A stretch of 64,000 nt of DNA. Origin: Leptasterias polaris (taxonomy: Eukaryota > Echinodermata > Asteroidea > Forcipulatida > Asteriidae). The position numbers and the translations under genes are program-made. Positions 32,728 to 55,763 of this stretch are shown here, one piece after another (the stretch's first letter is position 1; each line of letters starts with the position of its first letter). The stretch is from contig JAZGTN010000044.1 in assembly GCA_037783415.1 (NCBI GenBank), positions 3,357,501 to 3,421,500 on the forward strand, written 5' to 3'. Under the pieces are notes generated by a model, which had not been told where the DNA came from, made no database searches, and worked only from the letters and a program-made list of their open reading frames with translations.

Positions 32728-32835
32728 AAGAAAAATTGACTAGAGCGGGATTTGAACCAACGACCTCCGGTAAAACTTACCTTGTAAAAACTTACCTTGT
32801 ACAAAGTCAGCACTGGACTAGACTATCTTGGCTGC
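32728..32835 (-). repeat. tRNA-like SINE fragment (family 2)
   Basis: The minus strand has the B-box-like GGTTCAAATCCCGC preceded by a degenerate tRNA-like head. A better copy lies at 56210-56312. The shared 'gggttgaacaaagaaaaa' on the plus strand marks the family. Confidence 0.6.
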
Positions 32836-33450
32836 ATTTCCGTTTTGACATGATGTCAGCCTTGGAAAGAATTGTTTTTCCTAGTTTTGCTGAATAAAAA
32901 AATAATAATAATGTGCACATTTTGTAACATGGCCACACAACAATTTTTCTTGAAACATGATCATTTTGGTGTTTGGTAATTCTATGAAGGATACCATTTA
33001 GGCCTAGTACCAGTATAATGTATCAATGAATATAGACTTGTGGACAAGCCGTTAAATGTTTGTCCTGGTGATAGTGTATAAGTGGCTCTCACACGACAAT
33101 ATTCTCGCAAAACTGCTGCTTCCGTGAGACTTCTTCAGTAATGAGGAACCAGCAGTCTGCAAGCGAGAGCAGTATAGTCTCGCGAGAGCAGTATAGTCTA
33201 GCGAGAGCCGTTACCGTGACCAACATTTAATGACGTCTCAACAAGTCTACAATGAATACCGGCTTACAGATGGAATCAGCAAACTGCTTCCCCATAATGG
33301 TGTCTGTTCGTGTAGCCCAAACTGGTGTGCAGTCGCTGAACTTTATGTTAACAAGCTGAAAAGTAAAGACAATAATTGCAATGGTATAAGTTTTCATCAG
33401 TTTATTAAACTGGTATAAGCTCTATTACTGGTAGTGGTATAGGCCCACTG

Positions 33451-34620
33451 TAGACTGTGCAAGTCTCGCGCGTATCGGAGCGAGAAAACACGTCAAGTGA
33501 AGAACATATTGTTTCTGAAATCAAATCATTGTTTTTAAATTAGATCTATGAAACAATCTGACCAACAAAAATACTCATTACAATTTGCATAAAATGAGTT
33601 TTAGCTTTCATAATAAACACACAATTCATTTGTTAGTTTTTGTTGAATCAAACTAAAAACTCTGGGACAAGGATGCTTATTTGATCTGAACTTTTTAGGA
33701 AACCCTTTTGTAAATCCATGCCTGAATAGATAGGTTGCAGTATGACGTAAGTCGGCCATCTTTACGGGCAATTTGGAACACACAGTCATGCGTTACGCGT
33801 GAGAACGGCGTGCAGCACGCGCACATTTCACCAAACTCATTGCATGATTGGTTAGTGAATGACGCGGCTGCGTTAATAATTTGAGCGCTTGACGCGCCTG
33901 CAAGCCAAAATGCGATTTGCCCGTAAAGATGGCGTCTACTGGGAACTATCTATACGTGCAATCACTAAAGCAGGTTTAAACGCAGACGCGCGATGATCGC
34001 ACGGGCGTATAATCATCGTGTGACGCAGTTTAAAGAGGACGCTGACGCCTCGACAACCGTAGACTGCAATGAAAAGGCTTAGCGTCTGGCAATTACAGCG
34101 TCTGGTGATTATTATCGCGCGACCAAAACAAATTTGGTGATCAGAGGTGGGCACAAATTCTTAATTTTTTGCAAGTAACCGGAAGCAGAGGTCAAGTTTA
34201 ATTCTTGGGTTTTCTTCGTTGCATTGTTGAATTGATTTTACTTTCATATTTTTTATCACTTAGTAATAATAATAATAATAATAATAACCAGTTCTTATAT
34301 AGCGCATTTCACAATAATGTCTCAATGCGCTTTACATTAGTGCCCTGGTCATTGGGCCAATAACATTCCTTTAATCTTTCTCAGCTCCCTGGGGAGTATA
34401 CAGCCCGAGCTGCCGTGGTGGCGCTCAGAAGGCTTTTTCAAACACAATATCAACCTCTACCCTCGCAGGTACCCATTTATACCATATTTAATTTTCATGA
34501 TCATAAAGTACGTTAAACTAAAATTATAGACGAAACAAAATCTTGCCAACGTAAAACTCCATATGGTTGGGACCACAATGGTTCCGGAAGTTCGCTTACG
34601 CGCGAGACTTGCACAGTCTA
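33451..34620. mobile_element. 1.17-kb foldback bounded by 24-bp perfect inverted repeats
   Basis: TAGACTGTGCAAGTCTCGCG... (33451-33474) is exactly inverted at 34597-34620. Inside are a 17-bp inverted repeat (33755-33771 and 33917-33933) and a SINE-like block (34264-34470). It has no coding capacity and no clear target duplication. Confidence 0.65.
34264..34470 (+). repeat. SINE-like block with (AAT)n and 'tatagcgc' motif
   Basis: A longer copy of the 23.2-kb repeat: (AAT)n, 'ccagttcttatatagcgcat', 'caatgcgctttac', then 'ccctggggagtatacagccc'. Confidence 0.7.
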
Positions 34621-34833
34621 TAGGTGTTCACAAACGCCAAGCTTATGAAATCGGAGCGAACAGGATGGACCAATGAGCAGTCTTCTGTTTTAGTCTGAAC
34701 ATCTGACAACATATTTAATTTTCATGGTCATAAAGTACGTTAAACTAAAATTATAGACGAAACAAAATCTTGCCAACGTAAAACTCCATATGGTTGGGAC
34801 CACAATGGTCCCGGAAGTTCGCTTACTTCGAGA
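34482..34833 (+). repeat. Direct duplication of ~122 bp
   Basis: Copies at about 34482-34603 and 34711-34829 share 'aaagtacgttaaactaaaat' through 'ccggaagttcgcttac', with two or three differences. The second copy looks like a duplicated right end of the foldback element. Confidence 0.85.
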
Positions 34834-35069
34834 CTTGTGAATAGACCCCCTTGCAATGGATGCTATCTTTGATGCCAAACAAAGGAAATGTGCGCGCAGG
34901 TACGCGATTCTCAGCCATTAATAGCTCATTGACCTCAGTGAGGGCTTGTGACATTATTTGCAAGGGGTCTGTAACGCCAGATACCAGCCTTGAGATAAAG
35001 GCAGGGGACCAGTCTAAAGATCAGTTGACCTTTAGACAAGGACTCGACTCAAATGACGTCATGTGAATA

Positions 35070-38000
35070 AAATAATGTCAATTTCTTTCTAACCTGTGAA
35101 ATACGCTTTAAGCGCAGTTCCTACTGCTTCAATAAGCGCCGATTTTCGGCAAGCAGAGCCATAAAATTAGGCTAATAATTGGCTCCAATGGTTTCAAGTT
35201 TAAAAATTTACATAATGATTCTTCTAACCAGCTAAAAATGCATACTGGCTTTTAGATGAAATGGCAAAAATATATTTTCCAAAATGTAATTGTTTATGAA
35301 AACAATTGTTTATGTTCTAGCAGGTGGAAGAAACAAATAGTTTCAATGTTTTGCTCACATACCCCGAGTTGAAAACTACTCCTCAATCATTTGTCTTTGC
35401 ACATTTTAGTATTTTATGTAACATATTTTGACAGGGCCCACAGGCTTTGTACAAAACTAATGGCTGTAAAGTTTAACATTTTGTGTTTATCTCGAGTGAC
35501 ATAAGCCGAGAAATTTTTTCCTTTGTTGGTACTTGTCAAATTGGGATTAGTGGATTTCCCAAAATATCACACTTTTTGCTAATCAACTTAAATTTCATAT
35601 CATATTTTAAAAATATTTAACAGGTTTTGGGGTAGTTTGCTTCGAATTGAAAGTAAAGGGGGAATTAATGGGTTTTTTCCACATTTGTTATTTGTTCATT
35701 TTTACTTTGTTTAAATAGAAGTGCAAGTTTCTCTATCAAAGATTTTAAACACGCGACGTACCCATCCAACATGTTAATCCACTTAGGTACTATTTTCTAT
35801 GCATTTTCTCTTCCAAATGTCTGAATATTTTTAGTTTTTCTACATTAATTTATTTAACTCCTTACAGACTTGCATTTTGCTTTAGCATTTTATAAATAAA
35901 TGTTCTTTTCATTTTTCGTTGGGGAAGGGGGTGGCGGGAAGAAGGGTGGTGGCGAATATATTTTTTGGGGAGTATTTCTTTTTAAAGTTGAATAATATAT
36001 AGGCACTTGAAATTTGGTAGCGTTTCCACTTATTATCACTTACCCTGAATATCAACGTCAGCTGAGCTCTTTGTTGGGATGTAACGTCCTCGCCACAATT
36101 TCTTTGGGATTTTAATTATTTCTTAACTGAAACAAAATCCTCTAAGAATTGTCTATGACCACATTATCACGATTTGAAGTCATGCAAAATGTCCCCATCC
36201 ATGTTATAGAGAATATCTTTTAAATTGCACAGGCTTCCCTCAAAATTGTCCGTTGTCTTTGAGTTACAATAAAATATTCTTTTAAAATTTACCCAGTCAG
36301 TTTCCCTTGTGGTTTATTATTTGATAATAAAATATTCAATCATGTACAGGGGACAAAAATGTCTGAAACTAGGATCCAGATTTTAGGAGGTAAATGTATG
36401 TTGAAACGGTAGCAACTTCACTTGTTTACAAACCCCCACTGCAGAGTAATATATTTCAAGGAGCTTTGGAGAACTAAGAGAAATACATCGAAGAACATAA
36501 TTTATATGAAACTGAGGAAAATAACGGTTTCTCTATCAAAGCATGGACAAAAAGTCTGAATTCTTATAAATGTCTGCAGTTTGTAATTCCTGCATTTAAT
36601 AGACAGTTTGTCCCTTCGCCAAGGTATGAAATGTAGTAACCATGGTAACCAATACGTCAGACTAGTGCTGGCATTCTTATAACTCCAAACTATTCTTTCT
36701 CTTTTTCAAACAAAGACATTTATTTTATTTCACTCGATCCACATGTATATTGATAATAGTTTCTTCAATTAACTACAAAGTAAACTTAATCTACTCTCAG
36801 ATAGCGGTTTCAACGACATGTAAGTATTTTAAAGGAAGATTTGAAATGTTGCACGGTGCCATTTAGCCTTCGAGAAACACTGCTAGGGTCGAAACGTCAG
36901 GCCACTAACTAATTTTTGCATTTATACAACAGGTCCTTTTGGTTAGTAAGCAGTTTTCAACAGCTAACTTTATTTTCTCAAGTTAAGAACCGAGTATACA
37001 TTTACAGGTCACAACCATATTTATTAGATACATGTATTGAGAACTATTGGTTCCGAGGAAAACCGGGTTTGCTTGAAGTATTGTTCCAAAAATGTTATCT
37101 GGCATAACACTATACAGCATGGCAGAAAATACATGGTTGTGCCATCATTTTAGAATACGTTACTCATCTCATATTGCTTGTCTTAATTTTCCTCTAGTAC
37201 AATTTTGCATTTTATACTGATTTCCTCCTCGCCCCATTAGTAAGTTTTGGGCTAGTCTCTTACGTTTATCATGGACAGAGAACTTTATCCAAAAATTTTG
37301 TAGATCAAACTATTTGTGTTTTTTGCAGACTGAATGCTAATATTGAGTAAGAGAAATAGATGATTTTTGAGTAGCAACTGACACATTTTCTGTAGCACTT
37401 TGCTATGGTGTTCACGGAGAATCATTTATGAAAGAAAATTTCAAATTTTTGTTCATAAAGGCAGTTTTTCACCCCCGATGCAGAGATGTTCGCTTCACAA
37501 ATTAGAAAATGCAATTTGTATTTTGTTCTTATTTTAGTGCAGGATCGTGTGTACTGTACAGCAGGAATGTTAACTTGTTCATCCATTTAATATATCAAAA
37601 CTTACATCCAAACGAATACTTGTACATGTATAGTGTACAGTCACAGCAAGGGATTATGATTTTAACATCCATGTATTTTTTTTTTTTTCGCAGGCTTACA
37701 AATACAAAAAATTACCACCGACATTTCTTCAGATTGTTGAATGTTCACATACGTACTTTAGCTACTTTATAAAACATTTAACATTTGAGGAGAGAAATAT
37801 AAATGTACAAATAAAAGCCTATATTTTGTTAAACTGAAGGCTGGATAAAAAATACCAAAGTTTGTATGACAGTTTGTAATATTTATTTACTGAACGATTT
37901 TAAAATGTTTAATCAAGTATCTTTTTGGGGATTGTTTTGGTTAATTGGGAGCAGGATTTTTTAAATAGATTGAAAAAACAGAAATCACTAAAATAACTCT

Positions 38001-39189
38001 CCACTGTACCATAAAAATTAATATAAAGAAGCAGTAATAATTAAAAAATGTAACTACATACTTTGTGTTGCGCTGGCCAAAAAAAAAGTTTGTCTTTATA
38101 ATTGTGTTTCTACTCGTACAGATATCACATATATTTTCCATTAATAAAACCTTTTAAAAATGTTATTCGATGGCTATTTCCTTTAAGTGTAGTTACATAA
38201 GTGCCATGATTTGCGCTCACAAGTTTACTCTGTTATGCAAATTATTGCAGACAAATCTCACCAGATTACCAACGTGTATTCCTTCCTAATTTTTACAGCT
38301 ATGAAGATATGATTTTACCCAACGGCAAATTATTTCCAGAATTAATTGGGGAAATGGTTTAAATTTACAGAATCTGCCCCTTGGAATAGATGAAGATTTT
38401 GACTTGGGAGGCAACTCGTCAATTTGTCAACAATACACATCAATACAGTTCTATCTTTTCGGTACTTTTTAAGATCCGACTTTGCAGTTGATATGAATAA
38501 TTCAAAGAGCATTTTTATATTAAGATTAAAGTGTGATTTAAATTTAATTGGCAGTTCTTTTCAACAGTCCCTCCACCCCCTAATGTAATTTGATGTACAG
38601 TTAAATAACATATGGAACAATATTTTGTTATTTTCCTCGATGTACATATTTAATTTTTAACCCCTAAATTTGTGTATCTTATTTTACCTTATTTTATCTG
38701 TAATGAAACAACTGGCAATTTAAAAATTTTGATATCAAACCACTGCTTTAAATTTTTCTATAAATGCTAGTTTAAAAAACATACAAACAGAAGATTTGTG
38801 GTTGTCCATTTGACTTTTTTGTTATTTGTTTTCCTTTCAAATTCCTTTTTTTCTTTCCTTGATTTAATCATACCCCCCCCCCCCCTGTCTGCCTCCCCCA
38901 CCCCCAAACTCCCGCACAAGCAATTAATTAAACAAAACAGCAAAGAAGCACAACTAAGGAATGTACATGTACTTGTTGACATATTTTCCTAAAACGTTAA
39001 TCGCCCTGCAGTAAAAAAAAGGATTTAATTAAGTTAACAAGAATTAAACTACAACAACAGTCTTTGATAACTTTTTTTTAAACAGTTTTTTTTTTCCTTT
39101 CTTCTTTTACTTGAACTTTGACGTCTTTCTTGCTCTGGTGTTTTTTCTGTGCGTCTATTTTGCTACTTCCCCATTGTTACATGTTAACT
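35070..39189. other. AT-rich noncoding region downstream of RBMX
   Basis: No supported gene. Some of this probably forms the RBMX 3' UTR on the minus strand, but I cannot place the poly(A) site with confidence. A C-rich homopolymer run lies at 38872-38885. Confidence 0.45.
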
Positions 39190-50685
<11,496 letters not shown>

Positions 50686-50699
50686 TTTGATAGAGGTTT

Positions 50700-53430
50700 C
50701 TGTGAAGAGAAAAGTTGATCTGAATTACTACTAACATCACTAAACACAAACATACAATTCCCTACCCCTCCACAAACATAAATCCAAACCCTCACCACTG
50801 ACTTTAGCCCCATCAAGTACCCAATTCGCAGCCGAGGGAATGAGAATTACAGCTTGCCCTCTGGCATTTGAAACATTGTTAAATTATTAACAAACCCATA
50901 ACTGAGGCACTTTTGTTCTACTTCTTCACTTCCATGAAATTCATTTCCAATGTTTTTCCTATGCAAAATGGCAAAGACCTTACCTTTCTGATTAAGTTAA
51001 ATCAACATGGACCAGGACTTTTTTTCCCACAAATACACTCAGCAGAGTTGTGTGTTTGTGTGTATTGAGTGTGTACGAGTTGGTGGGCGTACCACTTGGT
51101 ATGATTATGAGTAGCCCAGGTTGGACTCATCTGTTGCATACATTGCGACGGAGTCCAGGGTATAAAGGTCCTGTACCATTGCGAACAAATTATAAAAATT
51201 TATTTTCTATTTTTACCCGATGGGGGAAGCTGAAGCTTTGTTAACATTATTTCTTGTGTCCGTAAACCCCATGACTGATGGGTTCAGAATGGTTAATTTT
51301 ATCCTTGGGTGACATCATTTTTGAAAATAAAATGGAAATTGACGCCTCTGTTGAACTTTCTGTACCGACTCGCGACTCCACAATATTCAATCATAGCAAG
51401 TCCGTCACACTTATTTTAATTTGTCATAATTTTCACCACTAGAGGATGCTATCATCCATAGAACCAGCTGATAGAACTGCTCGGACAATAGCGCCCTCTT
51501 GCTGAACAAATTTTGTTAAAAGAATAAGTTTAAAGTAGCGTTTTGCTGGATCTTAACTTCTGTTTAAATTTAAAGTACTAACACTTTTTATTCAAAAACT
51601 TGAGAAGAATGTAAAAAAAAGGTCTGCTCACGAACTGTAAGTTCAGAATTTCGTGTGACAAGAACAGCCCATAGTTCGTGTCTCAGTTCTATTGTGCGTT
51701 TCGACCGAAATTGTTTTGTTTGAGTGGGCAGACTAAAGTAAAAAAAATTGCATGCGCGGAAATTACAAAAATAGTCTTTGAATGTTTTCAAAAAATTGCG
51801 CCAACCAATTCCATGTTTCTTTATCCTGCCTCCACTTTGTAAGAGGTTATTTGGTTTTTTTAATAGATGTTAGACCTTATTTCCCTTTTTTGTTATATTC
51901 TTTGTGAGGAATTGGCAGCTAAAACACTAAATTTTGACCTTAAAAAAGACAATTCAAGCGCACATTTCATCGCGCAAATAGAAATCTCGCGCAATTAAGT
52001 CTGATTGAAGCGATAGAGCAAGGACTATTGAAGGAACTAAAATTATTAAATGGAGTGTACGTGGTGCATGCAGCAATTTTCCCATGCAGCGTAGTCACGA
52101 CTGACCACCACCACACCCGAAGAAAAAGGCTGCTTTTTCACAGTTTGTAATAGGCCTACATAGAATTAGATCAATTCAAAGAGCCTGTGCCTCTATAGTC
52201 AAACCTTCTGGACAGGTAAGGATATAATTTGACCCATGTGAATGTGGCAGGATACAGAATTTTCGGGGAAAAAATCAAAATAGCGAACAAGATTTTAGAA
52301 TTGGGAATTATCAATTAATTTATTTTTCATGAATTCAAACTTCTTGCAAATGCAGTATTCAAATCAACCACCTCCGCTATTTTTATTTCTAAAACTAATG
52401 GAAATGAAAACCTTCTCCAGATTTAAACTGAAAACGTAAACAGCAACAATATAATCATACATAGTATGTAGAGTGTCGGAATTGGGCGTAACACAGTGTG
52501 CAAAAACCCATTCACGAGCTGAACCCCTGTTTTCTTTGTGTGAAACTGAAGAAACTCAAAGAAGGTCGTCGTGTGTCGTGAAGTTATTTTCACACATTCT
52601 ACAAATTTTAACATGTTTAATACGCAACAAACCTTACAAAAACACTAAAGTAATTTAAATATATCGAAGGTAGAATTGTTATTAGTAATAATTATTGACA
52701 TTTCCGTCATCCAACATTTTGCTTACTTACACAAAAATAGATTTATCAACAGTACTTACTTGCTTCACAATCTAAAAATCAAGCGTTCTCAAACACCATG
52801 CGTTTGTTTTATAAAATGCCAAATGCAGTGTGTGTGTGGTGGCCGGATGCTTTTTTTGGACACATGCAGCACACGGCGAATAGACGACGGACACCCGCGC
52901 GACGGCCACCAGCTGCAAGCTACGCGTGCGCAGATTGGGAGAAAGAGAAATACGTGTGACGTAACGGCACGCGTAAAGGAGGTGTTCATATTTAGATGAA
53001 ACGCCAAAGAGGCAAGTAATCTGAACAACACATCGATCGGTCTTTTACATCGATCAATCGTTCCTTTCCATCGATCGATTAGTTCTCTCAACTGATAGAT
53101 CGATGAATAAATAGCGGTTAAAATAGACCGATCGATTGAAAACTGGAGCATCGGTAAAAAAACGATCGGATGAAAAATAGCAAATGAAAAGACTGATGCG
53201 CCTACATCGATGTGTATAAGCCTCACACATATTCCGCCGCCGTGTTTGTACGTAGACCGCCGTGTGTGTGTGTAGACTGACATTCCATTCCGTTGGCAAC
53301 GTTTGCGCAAGTGGAACGCACCCCAGGTGAAGTTGGCGTTCATTTAGCTCTTGTCAGGGGCTCATCCGGATGAGCACACCCGAGTCACCCAAGCAAGCTA
53401 ATCGAATGCAACCTTTTTTGGCGGCTTCCC
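50700..53430. other. RBMX upstream region
   Basis: Contains the acceptor of the first coding exon and an unknown RBMX 5' exon and promoter. A CpG-richer block lies at about 52840-52980. Repeated ATCGATCG words occur at 53030-53160. No other gene is seen. Confidence 0.4.
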
Positions 53431-53439
53431 ATCACAGAG

Positions 53440-54204
53440 TAGACTTGACTCAAGTCCCAATCCCGTGCAAGGCCCTTCCTTGCCTCATCGTCAGAAAACT
53501 ATTATTTTGCGCTCTGCATTCCCCAACCTGTTCCGCGCGCGGGACAGGGACTTGACGAACCCGCAGTTGCCTGATATGTAAATTTATTCACTTACGAATA
53601 TGCAAAGTTATGGTGCATTACTTGTTGTCCAATCAAACGCGTTCAAAAAGAAGACTCGTTGATTTTTTTATTTGCGGGGGTGGTAAAGTACTTTGTCGAG
53701 GATCGAAATGCATGAATATATATAAAAACTACAAATTTATTTGAATTCAAGTTAATATTACGTATACATTGGGATTGGTATTGTTTGCAAATGCATACTT
53801 TGAATTGTTGACAAATGCAATTTAGCGACTTAAAACACCCACCCCCTCTTCCGCCCGGCAGCCATTCTGGAGATGCTTACGTCCATAGATACATGATACA
53901 AACGTCACAGAGCAAGATGAATACTAAATGAAAGGGGCGGCACTTCCACGCTCCCATTGGATTTGTACATCTCCCCATTTGGGGAGATTTTTCTATTCAA
54001 ATGCGTGGAGTAGGAAACGACCCCGTCAAGTCCCTTGATCGCCACCGCATAAATAACTACATTTTGTCGGTGAGGGCGCACTGGTATTCTGTGGCTGCAT
54101 CACTGATCTCTATATACTGACAGCAGTATATAGAGATCAGTGGGCTGCATGCTGGCGCGTTACGTTAGGAACCTCGCACGAGAAAGGGACTTGAATCAAG
54201 TCTA
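53440..54204. mobile_element. 9-bp-TSD miniature element, copy 2 (inverted)
   Basis: Reverse orientation relative to 6055-6770. The 9-bp duplication ATCACAGAG is at 53431-53439 and 54205-54213. The extra length is explained by a 42-bp hairpin plus an 8-bp duplication at 54101-54150. Confidence 0.93.
54101..54142. mobile_element. 42-bp perfect hairpin insertion with 8-bp TSD
   Basis: Arms of 19 bp (54101-54119 and 54124-54142) are exact inverses around the loop ACAG. The ends read CACTG...CAGTG. GGCTGCAT is duplicated on both sides (54093-54100, 54143-54150). The sister copy at 6055-6770 has the site once and no hairpin (6109-6116, reverse strand). An 8-bp duplication fits the hAT group, but the unit is extremely short. 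Confidence 0.9.
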
Positions 54205-54213
54205 ATCACAGAG

Positions 54214-55763
54214 CAAAGACAGCTCTATGCTTCGCCAACAATTGAAAAACAGCTGGCGACGCTACTATACACGCGACGAACGACGACACAGGGCAGCAAG
54301 ACAAGACATATCTGTCATCTTTAGAACACTATATATACACGCCATAGTAAAGTTCCAACGGTCTTTTTTCGTCGCTCTAATTATTTCACCGATCGTTCGC
54401 TGTGTCAAAGACCAATCGATCGATGCGTTGATCGGAGTTATGCCTATTTGGCGTTCCATAGGGCCAAGCCAGTTACGTGCCAAACGGATCACTAGAGGGC
54501 GGTATTCATCTAAGATGGCAGCGCCCGTCGGAAGTTACTGAACTTTTCTAGTAGCAGCTCATTTTGCGGATGTAACTTTTCAATTTCATGTCCATAATAC
54601 ACACCATTATTAACGTAGTTTGTCCAATAATTTTATTATTGTTGCACGAGGTAATCATTTCAGTGAGGGTCGTCGTTCAAGATGGATCAACGACATTTTG
54701 AGAATATTATTTTCACTCACGGACAATCCATAAACAGAGGCAAGAAATTATTTCAATCTGAAATATTATAATTAAACCTTCGTCATTTGATTTAATGATT
54801 TTAAAATTAATGACAATATTCAGTAAGGTCTCAAAAAGGGTGTTACAGAATTGTTATTATCGGCCCTTATTATCATCTACAACACTTGTGGCCGAGTACG
54901 AGTCGGAGTAGCCCCTTCCCTTGGCAGCTTGGCTTTAGATAAATTAATATTTATAAAATATTATTAATATGAAATTAAAAAAATATTAATAATAATATAA
55001 ACATTAATGGGACTGAGTAAACAACAATGTGCAAAGGATCAGAGCAAAGGGGTGTGCCTGTACATACTGAATTAATTAGGCCCTGTATACATTAACAAAC
55101 ATTAACAAATTTAATCATTTCGCTGTTTTATATTATGTAGATGATTCCGCGCCGCTGCCAGGCCCCACTACTTGTTTTGTGATACAGTACTTCAATTCTT
55201 AAAAATAATAATGGCAGAGTGGCTATGTAAAGTTTTGACACAGTCTGTATCTACACCTGTGTGAAACCCTTTTTTATTTATTCAGACTGTTGAAAAACAG
55301 TGTAATTGTGGAACAACCAACTACATTTTATTTTTAGCCACTTTCCATGGCATTTATTGGATTTTTTAATGGATTTCACCCCCCCTTTAAAAATGTACTA
55401 ATACTTGAGTAATGGGTAGCTACAAATAAGCGCTAAATTTTGACCTTTAAATAGCCTTTAAAAAGGAAAATATTCAAGCGCATATTTCATCACTCGTGCT
55501 CAAAGGAACTAAAATGGAGTGTTATGTAGTGAGCAGCCTAGTCAAGACCACCATACATGTATATATCTTAAAATTCTTGCTAGTTTTTCATGATTTTGAC
55601 ATTCTGTAAGTTCAAGATTCCTACATTCTGTCAATCCTTCTGGACAGGTAATGGATATAATTTGACCTAAATTAAGTGGCTGTCTGATACAGAATTTAAG
55701 CCTAGCCTGACCATAAATTTATCAACAAAACCTTTTACCTCTTTGTATGATTTCTAATTACAG
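54214..55763. other. Putative BLZF1 5' region
   Basis: Likely holds the BLZF1 promoter and first exon(s). AAGATGGCAGCG (54514-54525) resembles the YY1 motif found at housekeeping start sites. A candidate short first coding exon is ATG 55211 to 55226, followed by a GTAAAG donor; it would join the 55764 exon in phase. Both are unproven. Confidence 0.35.

Noticed and set aside
53370..53555. Open frame crossing 53440
   Set aside because: It lies mostly in the 9-bp-TSD element; the same peptide appears at 6655-6770 from the other copy. Noncoding.
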